Shown here: one piece after another, positions 10,666 through 20,168 of the stretch
Layout: every line of letters begins with the position of its first letter
How positions within the stretch are numbered: the stretch's first letter is position 1
DNA from: Bacteroidales bacterium
Lineage (GTDB): Bacteria; Bacteroidota; Bacteroidia; Bacteroidales; UBA10428
Assembly: GCA_035299085.1 (NCBI GenBank)
Contig: DATGXG010000027.1
Coordinates: 88,727 to 152,726, forward strand
Direction of reading: 5' to 3'
DNA length: 64,000 nt
Program-made: the position numbers and the translations under genes
Notes under the pieces: generated by a model
Seen by the model: only the letters and a program-made list of their open reading frames with translations
The model's database searches: none
What the model was told of the DNA's origin: nothing

Positions 10666-10890
10666 TTAGTCATCCAGATTTTTTTTGCTGTATTCTGTTT
10701 CTTCCAACGTGTTTCTGCCCTCTTCATATACCCTGTCAATATGCAGGGTTTTACTAATTGCAGCACTGCCCAGAAATACCAATGCCAACTTGAAGAAAAA
10801 ACTAAGCAGGAATTTCAATGTAATACCAAATACTATCAATAAATACAACATAGTAACGTTTTGATTATCTGAGAAGTTAGATATAATCAT
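10666..10890 (-). CDS. Small predicted membrane protein heading the kdp operon
   Basis: I do not recognise this family. The frame gives up to 74 residues from the ATG at 10890, or 60 from the ATG at 10851, and could even start at 10935. It has one long hydrophobic segment (LYLLIVFGITLKFLLSFFFKLALVFLGSAA) followed by a charged, soluble tail (HIDRVYEEGRNTLEETEYSKKNLDD). The tail looks like real protein rather than random frame. It sits between the candidate kdp promoter and kdpF, 22 bp ahead of kdpF, on the same strand, so it should be co-transcribed with the pump. A small accessory or regulatory subunit is a possible role, but that is inference from position. A spurious ORF remains possible. 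Confidence 0.55.
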   Translation of the reverse strand: MIISNFSDNQNVTMLYLLIVFGITLKFLLSFFFKLALVFLGSAAISKTLHIDRVYEEGRNTLEETEYSKKNLDD

Positions 10891-10908
10891 CACACACACT
10901 TTCTGAAA

Positions 10909-10936
10909 CAAAAATAGATTCACCGGCATAGTCAAA
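10909..10936 (-). promoter_or_regulatory. Candidate kdp operon promoter (Bacteroidota type)
   Basis: On the minus strand TATTTTTG (10916 to 10909) matches the -7 consensus TAnnTTTG exactly. TTTG (10936 to 10933) stands 16 bp upstream as the -33 element, a little shorter than the usual spacing. Transcription would start near 10903, just ahead of the small ORF and kdpF. The tandem repeat at 10959-10980 lies about 55-77 bp upstream of that point. Confidence 0.5.
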
Positions 10937-10958
10937 ATATCTGGTGTTAGCTAAAGAG

Positions 10959-10980
10959 TATAAAGATTTTATAAAGATTT
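10959..10980. promoter_or_regulatory. Candidate KdpE operator: tandem 11-bp repeat
   Basis: TATAAAGATTT occurs twice head to tail (10959-10969 and 10970-10980), a period of 11 bp or about one helical turn. That is the arrangement expected for a dimer of an OmpR-family regulator. It lies in the gap between divergent kdp and kup genes and at an activator-like distance from the candidate kdp promoter. The sequence is direct observation; KdpE as the binder is inference. Confidence 0.5.
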
Positions 10981-10988
10981 TGGTGCCA

Positions 10989-11005
10989 ACCCTTAAAAAA
11001 AGGGT
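10989..11005. promoter_or_regulatory. Inverted repeat between kdp and kup
   Basis: ACCCTT-AAAAA-AAGGGT is a perfect 6-bp inverted repeat with a 5-base spacer, 30 bp upstream of the kup -7 box. It could be a protein site or a short hairpin in a leader. It has no T-run on either strand long enough to be a convincing terminator. Confidence 0.3.
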
Positions 11006-11035
11006 CTTAGATGGAATGTAAAAAGTAAAATCCTA

Positions 11036-11043
11036 TAATTTTG
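11036..11043 (+). promoter_or_regulatory. Candidate kup promoter -7 box
   Basis: TAATTTTG matches TAnnTTTG and lies 28 bp ahead of the kup start codon. No good TTTG element is seen at the expected -33 distance, which would fit an activator-dependent promoter, but that is speculative. Confidence 0.4.
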
Positions 11044-11071
11044 CACCGGTCCATTAAATAAGCCTAAAAAA

Positions 11072-13012
11072 TTGTCAGAAAGAAGTCATCAGGGTGTTAA
11101 GTTTGGCGCGGCAGGATTATTGGTCACTTTAGGTATTGTCTTTGGCGACATTGGCACATCCCCGTTATATGTGATGAAGGCTATTCTGCGGGAAGATTAT
11201 CCTATACAACCTGAATTTATAATAGGTGTTTTGTCCTGTGTTATCTGGACACTTACCATTCAGACAACACTAAAATACGTCATTATTACTCTCAGGGCAG
11301 ATAATAAAGGTGAAGGAGGCATTTTTTCATTATTTGCACTACTGAGAAAAAACAAGAAGAAGATTTACATTTTTGCGATTGTCGGCGGAAGTACTCTTCT
11401 GGCTGACGGAATTATTACTCCTTCTATCACTGTTGTATCATCGGTTGAGGGGCTCAAACTGATCAACCCGACCATACAGGTCATTCCCATAGTTATTATC
11501 ATTTTGACCCTCCTGTTCACTGTACAACAGTTCGGAACGGAGTTCATCGGAAAATTCTTTGGCCCCATTATGCTCATATGGTTCCTTATGCTGGGCACAT
11601 TGGGCATCCTTGAAGTTCATGAGCAACTTGCTGTATTTAAAGCCTTTAATCCCTGGTACGCCATTCACCTGCTGGTTAAATACCCCGGAAGCATTATTTT
11701 GCTTGGTGCGGTTTTCCTTTGCACAACAGGTGCTGAAGCACTTTACACCGATCTTGGACACTGCGGAATTAAAAATATCCGGATTTCATGGGTGTTTGTT
11801 AAAGCCATGCTGATACTGAACTACCTGGGCCAGGGGGCCTGGGTTCTTACTCATGGAAGAGATACAAGTGTTTTGGCAAATCCTTTTTATTCCATTATGC
11901 CCCGGCAGTTTCTGCCCTTCGGAATAGTCATTGCCACTGCAGCAGCCATTATTGCCAGCCAGGCCTTGATCAGCGGATCATTCACACTTATAAGCGAAGC
12001 CATTTCGCTCAATTTCTGGCCAAGAATTAAGATTAAGTACCCTACTCTACAGAAGGGCCAGATGTACATTTCAAGTATTAACTGGATATTATGGGCCTGT
12101 TGCCTGGGTGTTGTTTTGATTTTCAGGGAATCGGATAATATGGAAGCAGCTTATGGTCTTTCTATTACAATCACCATGCTGATCACTACCATCCTGATGA
12201 CTTCTTACCTTTCAATGAAAAGAGTTCCCTTGCCGGTAATAGCCGTCTTTTTCAGTATATACGCGGTAATTGAAGGATCTTTCCTTTATGCGAACCTTTT
12301 TAAATTTATGCACGGAGGTTGGTTTACCATTCTTTTTGCCGGCATTCTTGTTTTTATCATGCTTGCATGGTATGACGGACGAAGGATCACAAACCGGTAT
12401 CTCAGGTTTTTACCCATTGACCAATACATCAGTTCAATTAAAGATCTGCGGAATGACACAAGTGTTCCAAAAACTTCGTCAAACCTTGTATACCTTACAA
12501 AAGCCAACAGGGCATCCGATATTGAATCCAAAATTCTGCTTTCGATTTTATATAAGCAACCGAAACGGGCAGATCATTACTGGTTCATCCATGTGGATAT
12601 TGTTGACGAACCACGAACCATGGAATATAAGATCCAGCATATCATACCCGGCATACTGACGCGAATTGATTTTTACCTTGGTTTCAGAGTGGAACGCAGA
12701 ATCTATTCCATGTTCCGGCACATTACAAATGAAATGGGAAAAAGGGGTGAAATAGACCTGTTCAGCGGCTACCCGTCCCTAAGGAAACATAATGTTCTCA
12801 CCGATTTCAGGTTTATGTTTATCGACAGGCTTAACCTGTCGGATGTTCAATTCAAATTTTACGAGCGGTTAATTATGACTGTGTATTTATTCCTTATCAG
12901 GCACAGCCAGACTGATGTAAAGGCACTTGGTTTTGATGCCAGCACGGCGGTTGTTGAACAAATGTCGCTTGGTTTCGAGGGGCTTCAAAACTTCAGGTTA
13001 GTAGAAAGATAA
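11072..13012 (+). CDS. kup: Kup-type potassium uptake transporter
   Basis: A 646-residue KUP/HAK/KT family transporter, a proton-coupled potassium importer. The family opening GIVFGDIGTSPLYVMKAI is present, then about twelve membrane segments to residue 430, and a soluble C-terminal domain (about 450-646). Further signatures are ADNKGEGGIFSL, GGSTLLADGIITPSI and TGAEALYTDLGHCG. The start is a TTG (11072): there is no ATG before the conserved N-terminus, since the next one falls after the GDIGTSPLY motif. Divergence from kdp puts low-affinity and high-affinity potassium uptake side by side. The next gene is 72 bp downstream and may have its own promoter. Confidence 0.94.
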   Translation: MSERSHQGVKFGAAGLLVTLGIVFGDIGTSPLYVMKAILREDYPIQPEFIIGVLSCVIWTLTIQTTLKYVIITLRADNKGEGGIFSLFALLRKNKKKIYIFAIVGGSTLLADGIITPSITVVSSVEGLKLINPTIQVIPIVIIILTLLFTVQQFGTEFIGKFFGPIMLIWFLMLGTLGILEVHEQLAVFKAFNPWYAIHLLVKYPGSIILLGAVFLCTTGAEALYTDLGHCGIKNIRISWVFVKAMLILNYLGQGAWVLTHGRDTSVLANPFYSIMPRQFLPFGIVIATAAAIIASQALISGSFTLISEAISLNFWPRIKIKYPTLQKGQMYISSINWILWACCLGVVLIFRESDNMEAAYGLSITITMLITTILMTSYLSMKRVPLPVIAVFFSIYAVIEGSFLYANLFKFMHGGWFTILFAGILVFIMLAWYDGRRITNRYLRFLPIDQYISSIKDLRNDTSVPKTSSNLVYLTKANRASDIESKILLSILYKQPKRADHYWFIHVDIVDEPRTMEYKIQHIIPGILTRIDFYLGFRVERRIYSMFRHITNEMGKRGEIDLFSGYPSLRKHNVLTDFRFMFIDRLNLSDVQFKFYERLIMTVYLFLIRHSQTDVKALGFDASTAVVEQMSLGFEGLQNFRLVER

Positions 13013-13034
13013 CTTATAACTTTTCGATTTAGGT

Positions 13035-13065
13035 CTTGTTATCCTAAACAGATAATCTAATTTTA
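13035..13065 (+). promoter_or_regulatory. Candidate promoter of the CPA2 antiporter gene
   Basis: CTTG (13035-13038), a 19-bp spacer and TAATTTTA (13058-13065) approximate TTTG-N19-TAnnTTTG with one mismatch in each box. It stands 20 bp ahead of the ATG at 13085. Confidence 0.35.
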
Positions 13066-13084
13066 GATCAGTATTTAACCTGAT

Positions 13085-15229
13085 ATGAAGCATCTGAAGA
13101 CTATTCTTATTTATGTTTTATTCATTGGTTTTTTTACTTTATTAATTTTTATTTTCTTAAAAGGCGGGAAAAAACTCGAATCTCAGGATGCAGTAAAGTC
13201 GGTTCAAACCGGCTGGAATTTCTTCGATTCGTTCCTGTCTAACCTGGCTCATCCGCTTTCTGTTCTGTTGCTTCAGATAGCTTCTATTATATTGGTTGCC
13301 CGGTTGCTGAGCTGGATTTGTAAAAAACTTGATCAACCTGCGGTAATAGGTGAAATTGCTGCCGGCATAGTACTTGGCCCTTCTTTATTGGGTTTATATT
13401 TCCCCGGAATTTTTAATACACTTTTTCCTGAATCATCGTTTAGTAACCTTCAATTTCTTAGTCAGATAGGACTTATTCTTTTCATGTTCGTAATTGGAAT
13501 GGAGCTGGACTTGAAAGTCCTTAAGAACCAGGCCAATGAGGCCGTAGTAGTGAGTCATGTAAGCATAATTTTTCCTTTTACTCTGGGCATCGGCCTTGCG
13601 TATTTTCTCTACAACACTTTTGCGCCAATCGGAGTACCGTTTTTATCTTTCGGTTTATTCCTTGGTATTTCAATGAGTATTACTGCCTTTCCTGTATTAG
13701 CCCGAATTGTCCAGGAAAAGGGTATTCATAAAACTCCTGTGGGTACAATTGCCATCACTTGCGCTGCTGTTGATGATATTACGGCATGGTCTTTACTGGC
13801 CATGGTTATTGCCATTGTAAAGGCCGGTTCATTTCTGAGTTCTCTCACTACAATTGCAATGGCCATAGTGTATGTGGTTTTCATACTCAAACTTGTAAAA
13901 CCTTTTCTTAAACGAATCGGTGATCTGCATGCATCAAGGGATAACCTGAGCAAACCTATAGTAGCCATCTTTTTCCTTGTTCTCATCGGATCGGCATACC
14001 TGACTGAAATTATCGGGATTCACGCCTTGTTTGGTGCCTTTATGGCCGGTGTAATTATGCCTGACAATCAGAAGTTCAAGCAGATATTGATTGATAAAAT
14101 TGAGGATGTCGCACTTGTGCTGCTGTTGCCCCTGTTTTTTGTGTACACGGGTCTCCGCACTCAAATAGGGCTACTCAACGACTTCCGGTTATGGATAATG
14201 TGCGGTCTCATTGTTTCTGTCGCTGTGATTGGAAAATTTGGCGGAAGTACAATTGCTGCCCGGATTATGGGACAACGATGGAAAGAAAGCCTTACTATCG
14301 GTGCACTTATGAATACACGCGGTCTGGTTGAACTGGTGGCACTCAATATCGGATATGACCTGGGTGTTTTGAATGCCGAAATGTTCACCATGCTGGTTAT
14401 CATGGCTTTGATCACAACAGTAATGACAGCTCCTTCACTTGCTCTTATCGAAAAAATAGCCAGGAAGAAACCTACGGAAATATCTCAGGGTGGAGAGAAA
14501 AAAGAGGAAACATACCGCATCCTGATCTCATTTGGCAATCCTGAAATGGGCCGCGTACTTCTACAATTGATTTACAGGCTTTTCGGCAGTTACAAGAAAC
14601 AGAATATTACTGCATTGCATCTTTTTACAGGCAGCCTTTTCACCCGATTTAAACTTGATGAATATGAAAAGGACAGTTTTGGTCCCATCATAAATGAATC
14701 CAAAAAACTGAACTTACCTGTTCAATCAATCTTTAAAGTATCTGAATCAATCAATGATGATATCGTTGAAGAAGCTGAAAAATCGTATGATATTCTCATG
14801 ATCGGTATGGGCCAATCGATATACGAAGGTTCACTTCTCGGCAGATTCTTCGGATTTTTTCTGAGATTAAAAAGCTTAAGATGGAATGCCCGCGATCATT
14901 TTCTTCTGGATGAAAGAACTAATGATATTATAACCAGGCTCAAAATACCCGTCGGAATCCTTGTAAACAAAGGGCTAATCGATATTAAAACCGTTTTACT
15001 GATCAAAACAGGTTACCAGGATGACCCTGTTTCAGAATATTTCCAACGATTCGTTGACATCAACCTTATTATTAAAATTGTTGATTTCACTTTTGCAGAA
15101 CAACGTAACCGTCTCCCGGCTTCTGACCTGAATGTTATCAGTCCGGAAGGATGGAAAGAATACGGAGACATCATTGGTCATTTATCGCCTGCATCAGTTC
15201 TGATATTACATGCCAGCCTGAAGAAATAA
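13085..15229 (+). CDS. CPA2 family cation:proton antiporter with C-terminal USP-like domain
   Basis: A 714-residue membrane protein. An extra N-terminal membrane helix (about 5-27) and linker are followed by the monovalent cation:proton antiporter-2 fold (about 55-460). Typical segments are GEIAAGIVLGPSLLGLYFP, FMFVIGMELDL, the ion-binding AAVDDITAW with two adjacent aspartates, and GALMNTRGLVELVALNIG. The C-terminal about 230 residues look like a universal-stress-protein-like cytoplasmic domain (YRILISFGNPEMGRVLLQLI, then YDILMIGMGQS). There is no TrkA-N/RCK domain, so it is not a KefB/KefC type. It probably exchanges sodium or potassium for protons; the ion cannot be told from sequence. It follows kup, which suggests a shared ion-homeostasis role. 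Confidence 0.88.
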   Translation: MKHLKTILIYVLFIGFFTLLIFIFLKGGKKLESQDAVKSVQTGWNFFDSFLSNLAHPLSVLLLQIASIILVARLLSWICKKLDQPAVIGEIAAGIVLGPSLLGLYFPGIFNTLFPESSFSNLQFLSQIGLILFMFVIGMELDLKVLKNQANEAVVVSHVSIIFPFTLGIGLAYFLYNTFAPIGVPFLSFGLFLGISMSITAFPVLARIVQEKGIHKTPVGTIAITCAAVDDITAWSLLAMVIAIVKAGSFLSSLTTIAMAIVYVVFILKLVKPFLKRIGDLHASRDNLSKPIVAIFFLVLIGSAYLTEIIGIHALFGAFMAGVIMPDNQKFKQILIDKIEDVALVLLLPLFFVYTGLRTQIGLLNDFRLWIMCGLIVSVAVIGKFGGSTIAARIMGQRWKESLTIGALMNTRGLVELVALNIGYDLGVLNAEMFTMLVIMALITTVMTAPSLALIEKIARKKPTEISQGGEKKEETYRILISFGNPEMGRVLLQLIYRLFGSYKKQNITALHLFTGSLFTRFKLDEYEKDSFGPIINESKKLNLPVQSIFKVSESINDDIVEEAEKSYDILMIGMGQSIYEGSLLGRFFGFFLRLKSLRWNARDHFLLDERTNDIITRLKIPVGILVNKGLIDIKTVLLIKTGYQDDPVSEYFQRFVDINLIIKIVDFTFAEQRNRLPASDLNVISPEGWKEYGDIIGHLSPASVLILHASLKK

Positions 15230-15246
15230 GGCACATTGTGTGTGTC

Positions 15247-18200
15247 TTAACCGGCCAGGTATTTTTTCATCTCTTCAAAAAGTATTCTTTTGTCCACCGG
15301 TTTTGAAATGATGCTGTCGCATCCTGCTTCATGCGCTTTAGTCTTATCTGATGATAATGCATAGGCAGTTAATGCAAGAACCGGTAAATCAGGCCTTGAC
15401 AATTTAATTGCTTTTGTGGCCATATATCCATCCATCACAGGCATATTAAGATCCATGAGAATCAGGTTAACATGGTCATCCAGATTTTCAATTACTTCCT
15501 TGCCGTTTTTTGCTTCAATAATTGTCACAAAAGTACCGGAAAGATAATTTTTTACAAGTTCCATGCTCATAGGATCATCCTCAGCAAGGATGATTTTCAT
15601 TCCGTGAAAACCAGGTGTATGGATGATATTATCATGATCCTGATCCGTTGAAAATCCTACAGCTGAGATCATTGCAGGAATCCTGAAATTAAACCGGCTT
15701 CCCTCACCCGGTATCGATTCAACACTGAGTGATCCATTCATAACTTCAGCTATTTTGAGTGAAATAGCCAAACCAATTCCGACACCTCCATATTCCCGTG
15801 TGTGGGTATCATCCGCCTGCCTGAAAAACTCAAAAATAATTTTATGTTTGTTTTCGGGTATGCCAATACCCGTATCTTCAACATAAAAAGTCAACCATCC
15901 TTCTTTTTCGGTCAGCAATCCGAATTCTATTTTACCGGAATGCGTAAACTTTACGGCATTTTTAAAAAGATTAACCAGTACCTGGTTTATCTTATTCGTA
16001 TCAGTGGTTATGGTTTGAAGCAAAAGATCTTTGTCTGCATTAAAGATCAATTCTATCTGCTCTCTTTTTCCGGATATTTCAAGGATTTCATTCAGTATGG
16101 ATTTGTTACTGATAAAGAGATCCAGGCATTTAATTGTTTGCAGCCTGAGTTTGATATCTGATTGTTCAGCTACGGCAAGCTCAAAAATACTTTCAATGAT
16201 TTCAAGAAGGTTCAGGCTGCTTCTGTGGATTATTTCAGCGTAATCCGGAACATTTTCAACCATTGTTCCTGACCTGATGAGATCGCTGAAACCAATGATA
16301 TGATTCAGCGGAGTGCGCAATTCATGGTTCATGGTAGCCAGGAAAGCAGATTTTAACCGGTTACTTTCCTCAGCCTTTTCCTTTGCAAGAAACAATTCGT
16401 CAGCCGATTTTTTCTGATCTGTAATATCCTGTTTTACGGCAATAAAATGACTTATATGATCTTTTTCATCCCTTACTGGTGTAATGGTAAGAAACTCATT
16501 ATAAAGGGAGCCGTCCTTCCGACGGTTAATAATTTCTCCATACCACACCTGACCCTCTTGTATGGTTTTCCACATTTTCTGATAGTACTCCCTATTTTGC
16601 ATACCTGAATAAACCAGTTCCCTTGGGCTTTTGCCTATGGCCTCATCAAGCGCATAACCCGTCAGGTAGGAAAAAGCCTGGTTAGCCCAGATTATCCTGG
16701 CTTCATTATCAGTAATTACAATGGAATTAGCCGCACTTTCAAGTGCTTTACTGAGCAATCGCAGGCTATCTTCGGCCAGCTTCTTTTTGGCCCTTGAGCG
16801 TGATGACGAAATACCAAAAGCAAGATCATCCGACAATTCAGCAAGAATTTTATACTCCTTATCATTAAAGGCATCCACATCAGCAGAATATATTACAAGT
16901 ACGCCTAAAACCTCATCCAGGTTAATCAATGGCAGGCTAATCAATGACCTGTAACCATAGTCCTTTCCATGGGTGAAAAACGATCCGAATTCCTTGTCAT
17001 TCAGAGTATCATTTATTATTACAGGAGTTTTAGTACGCATTGATCTTTGAAACGGGTTAACATCCGTTTCTTTTTCGATTTGTATTGATTCGGATTTGAT
17101 CTGTTCCCCGATATGAATGACAGAATGAATTTTATTATTATTGCCGGGTTCAGTCAGGCCTACCCATGTATGGATATAACCACCGGTTTCAACTATATTC
17201 CTGCAAATCGAAGATAAAAGAATATTTTCGTCAGAAGTATGGATCAATACCTGGTTGGAGTTGCTCAGCATCCTTAATGACCGGTTCATTTGGGTCAGAA
17301 GCTCATTCGATTGCTGTAATTCATGTTCAACCCTTCTTTTCTCGGTAATATCTTCAAACGTTCCAAGTACACCGATGATTTCACCTTCAGGACTTTTTAA
17401 AGGTATTTTACTGGTTCTCACCCAGGTGTTACGTCCATCAGCAGTAAGCTGGGTTTCTTCATAATTAAGTTTAGGGACGCCGGTTTTCATTACAAACTGG
17501 TCATCCGAACGATAACTTTCTGCTTCTGTTAATTTCCAGGGCAGATCAAAATCCGTTTTGCCGCAGATTTCAGTGGAAGACAAACCGGCATTTTCGGCAA
17601 ATAAATAATTGCATCCGAGGTACACACTGTTTCTGTCCTTCCAGAAAACAAAAGCAGGCATATTATTCAGCACAAGCTTCAGCATTTGCGAAGATTCCCA
17701 TAAAGCCTGTTCAGTGCGTTTCAATTCGCTGATCCCGTCCTGAAGTTTTTCATTCATTGAGAACAATTCGGCAGTGCGCTGCGATACTTTTAATTCCAGT
17801 TCTTCACGGGCATGATTCAGTTCTTCAAACAGCCGGGCCTTCTCAATAGCAATTGCCGCCTGGCTGGCCAGCATTTTCATAAGATGTAGATGTTGGGGGC
17901 CAAACGCGTCCGGATTCGTTTTACTATGAATATCCAGTGTGCCGATAATTCTGCCGTCAATAATCAAGGGTACACTGGCGCATGCAAGAAGTCCCTCATC
18001 CCCTGCGGTCGGATTACTGAACCGTTCATCATGCATAAGATCATTTGCGATTATTGGTTCACCGGATTGAACTACGCGACCGGCAATGCTTTCACCGACC
18101 CTGTCCCTTGTTCCGTTAACCACGTTATCACTCAGTCCGTAAGCTCCTTTAATGGTGAGATATTCTCCCTTTTCATCCAGCAGAAGTATGACTCCAGTAT

Positions 18201-19959
18201 CCGTACCAAGCAAACGTGCCGTATTGAAAGTGATGGAATCCAACACATCCTTCAAATGCAGAGGTGCCGTTATAACCTGGCCAATTTTATTGAGTGCGGC
18301 AAGCTGATGATTGGCCAGGCTTAGTTCGGCAGTCCGTTGTCCTACTTTTATCTCAAGTTCATCATGTGCCTGTTTAACGGCCTTTTCAGCTTCTTTTCTT
18401 GCAGAAATATCGATGAATGTGACGATAACCTGGATTATTTTATTCTGCCTGTTAAATACAGGATCGGCATTTACAAGGACCCATACCACATCGTTATTCT
18501 TTTGCCGATTGATACCTGCCACCGCATTTCTGAGAGCTTTTCCCGATGAAATTACCTGGCAAACCGGGTATTCAGCCGGAGGCATTACGGTTCCGTTTTC
18601 CCTGATGAAATCCCAGCTTAAGTCATGGATGGTTTTATCAAGCATCTGCTCGTGAGAGAGTCCAAGTAGTTCATCGGCCATTGAATTCGATATTTCAATC
18701 GATGTATCTCCCCTGTGGACTATAACGCCAGCTGTAATTTTCTCAACAAGTGTCCTGTATTTTATCTCGCTTTCTCTGAGTATTTCTTCCGCTCTGACCC
18801 TGCTTGAAATATCGCTGGCAATGGTTGATGCTCCCATAATGGTGCCGTTCAAATCATACATCGGTGAAATAGTGAGTGAAACGTCAATTCTTTGCCCGTC
18901 TTTCCTGGTTCTCACGGTTGTATAATGATCAATATGTTCGCCCTTTTTTATCCTGGATAACAGGTTAGGAATTTCCTCTTTTATCTCAGCCGGCATAAGG
19001 ATTTCGATTGATTTGCCTATAATCTCGTCTTCCCTGTATCCATATATTTCCTCAGCACCTTTGTTCCAACTGGTTATAATACCGTCCAGGGTTTTACTGA
19101 ATATGGCATCATCTGATGATTCCACTATGGCAGCCAGTTGCCTTATCCTTTGTTCCGATTTCCTCCTGGCGGTTATATCTCTTGTAACAGTAAGTATACC
19201 CGTAGCTTTCAATGAAAGATCACGAATAAATGAAAAAACGATTTCGACCCAGATTGTTGATCCGTCTTTACAGTTCTCTTCAAGAATTAACTCAGATGTG
19301 CGTTTCGGATCAGCCCCTGGTTCCGCTTCAAGATCTATCTGTTCCTTATACAGCTTCCTGATCTGAACCAGTGAAGAAGGAGTAAAGATTTCATCAACAG
19401 TTTGTTTTAGCGCCTCTTCAACTGTATAACCACGGAGATTGAAAACAGACGGACTGATATAAATAAGATTCAGATTCAGATCAAGAACTGTGATTGTATC
19501 TACAGTGTTTTCTGTTATAATCCTGTAGCGTTCTTCGCTCTCTCGCAGGGCCGTTTCCGAATCATGTTGTTTTGTCAGATCCTGGGCAATGACAATAACA
19601 CCAGATATTTCACCGGATTTTGATAAAACCGGACTGTGAGATATCCTGAAATACCGCCGATCAAGATTTTTTTCGCCTGAAAACGATTCAACTGAGAAAC
19701 ATTCACCGCTTAATGCCCTGTCGATGTTAGATTTTGCAGTAAACCAATCAGCAGGCGACATGATTTGTGAAAGGAGATAACCAATCTGTGGCTCTTTCGC
19801 GTATAACTTTTGCATTATAGCGACATGTTTCTTATTGAAACCGGTATACCTGTAATCCCTGTCAATTGAAAAGAAAATGGAATCGGTGTTGGCAACCATA
19901 TATGAAAGCGAAGTAAACAGATCAATTTCAGTATGAAATGAATTATTGTTCTTTTTCAT
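15247..19959 (-). CDS. Multi-PAS/GAF hybrid histidine kinase
   Basis: A 1570-residue hybrid sensor kinase without clear membrane segments, so likely cytoplasmic. Approximate order: four PAS domains (28-520), GAF (560-690), PAS (738-865), GAF (885-1030), PAS (1065-1180), HisKA with phospho-His in ATMNHELRTPLNHIIGFSD, HATPase (NLFKNAVKF, DTGIGIPENK, GGVGIGLAIS) and a C-terminal receiver with phospho-Asp in ILMDLNMPVMDG. Coiled-coil linkers such as KVGQRTAELSLANHQ join the sensor modules. The PAS-HisKA-HATPase-REC part is a close paralogue of the kinase at 29138-31210. Its ligand and regulator are unknown. It is convergent with the antiporter gene and divergent from the kinase gene at 20169. Confidence 0.93.
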   Translation of the reverse strand: MKKNNNSFHTEIDLFTSLSYMVANTDSIFFSIDRDYRYTGFNKKHVAIMQKLYAKEPQIGYLLSQIMSPADWFTAKSNIDRALSGECFSVESFSGEKNLDRRYFRISHSPVLSKSGEISGVIVIAQDLTKQHDSETALRESEERYRIITENTVDTITVLDLNLNLIYISPSVFNLRGYTVEEALKQTVDEIFTPSSLVQIRKLYKEQIDLEAEPGADPKRTSELILEENCKDGSTIWVEIVFSFIRDLSLKATGILTVTRDITARRKSEQRIRQLAAIVESSDDAIFSKTLDGIITSWNKGAEEIYGYREDEIIGKSIEILMPAEIKEEIPNLLSRIKKGEHIDHYTTVRTRKDGQRIDVSLTISPMYDLNGTIMGASTIASDISSRVRAEEILRESEIKYRTLVEKITAGVIVHRGDTSIEISNSMADELLGLSHEQMLDKTIHDLSWDFIRENGTVMPPAEYPVCQVISSGKALRNAVAGINRQKNNDVVWVLVNADPVFNRQNKIIQVIVTFIDISARKEAEKAVKQAHDELEIKVGQRTAELSLANHQLAALNKIGQVITAPLHLKDVLDSITFNTARLLGTDTGVILLLDEKGEYLTIKGAYGLSDNVVNGTRDRVGESIAGRVVQSGEPIIANDLMHDERFSNPTAGDEGLLACASVPLIIDGRIIGTLDIHSKTNPDAFGPQHLHLMKMLASQAAIAIEKARLFEELNHAREELELKVSQRTAELFSMNEKLQDGISELKRTEQALWESSQMLKLVLNNMPAFVFWKDRNSVYLGCNYLFAENAGLSSTEICGKTDFDLPWKLTEAESYRSDDQFVMKTGVPKLNYEETQLTADGRNTWVRTSKIPLKSPEGEIIGVLGTFEDITEKRRVEHELQQSNELLTQMNRSLRMLSNSNQVLIHTSDENILLSSICRNIVETGGYIHTWVGLTEPGNNNKIHSVIHIGEQIKSESIQIEKETDVNPFQRSMRTKTPVIINDTLNDKEFGSFFTHGKDYGYRSLISLPLINLDEVLGVLVIYSADVDAFNDKEYKILAELSDDLAFGISSSRSRAKKKLAEDSLRLLSKALESAANSIVITDNEARIIWANQAFSYLTGYALDEAIGKSPRELVYSGMQNREYYQKMWKTIQEGQVWYGEIINRRKDGSLYNEFLTITPVRDEKDHISHFIAVKQDITDQKKSADELFLAKEKAEESNRLKSAFLATMNHELRTPLNHIIGFSDLIRSGTMVENVPDYAEIIHRSSLNLLEIIESIFELAVAEQSDIKLRLQTIKCLDLFISNKSILNEILEISGKREQIELIFNADKDLLLQTITTDTNKINQVLVNLFKNAVKFTHSGKIEFGLLTEKEGWLTFYVEDTGIGIPENKHKIIFEFFRQADDTHTREYGGVGIGLAISLKIAEVMNGSLSVESIPGEGSRFNFRIPAMISAVGFSTDQDHDNIIHTPGFHGMKIILAEDDPMSMELVKNYLSGTFVTIIEAKNGKEVIENLDDHVNLILMDLNMPVMDGYMATKAIKLSRPDLPVLALTAYALSSDKTKAHEAGCDSIISKPVDKRILFEEMKKYLAG

Positions 19960-20101
19960 TTTAGAATCTTTATAAATCAGTAGTTGAAAAAGGAATTACA
20001 ATATTCGGAGACGGTATAACTATTTCGTTATTACCAGTTAGGATTGGTTGAATAAATGAATAACAAGTATTAATTTACAAAAAAAATCTGACTTAGACCC
20101 T

Positions 20102-20109
20102 AATTTTGT
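20102..20109 (+). promoter_or_regulatory. Candidate promoter -7 box for the REC-PAS-kinase gene
   Basis: TAATTTTG matches TAnnTTTG, 60 bp ahead of the ATG at 20169. The -33 region is A-rich and only weakly matches TTTG. The rest of the 209-bp divergent gap (19960-20168) is AT-rich with nothing else I can name. Confidence 0.4.
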
Positions 20110-20168
20110 GATTATTGTACTTAAACTGTTAAATTTAATGTCCAAATTACTTAATATTTTGCAATAAT

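Noticed and set aside
15230..15250. Imperfect inverted repeat between the antiporter and hybrid kinase stops
   Set aside because: The arms (AAGGCACA and TGTGTCTT) pair with a mismatch and no T-run follows; too weak to call a terminator.
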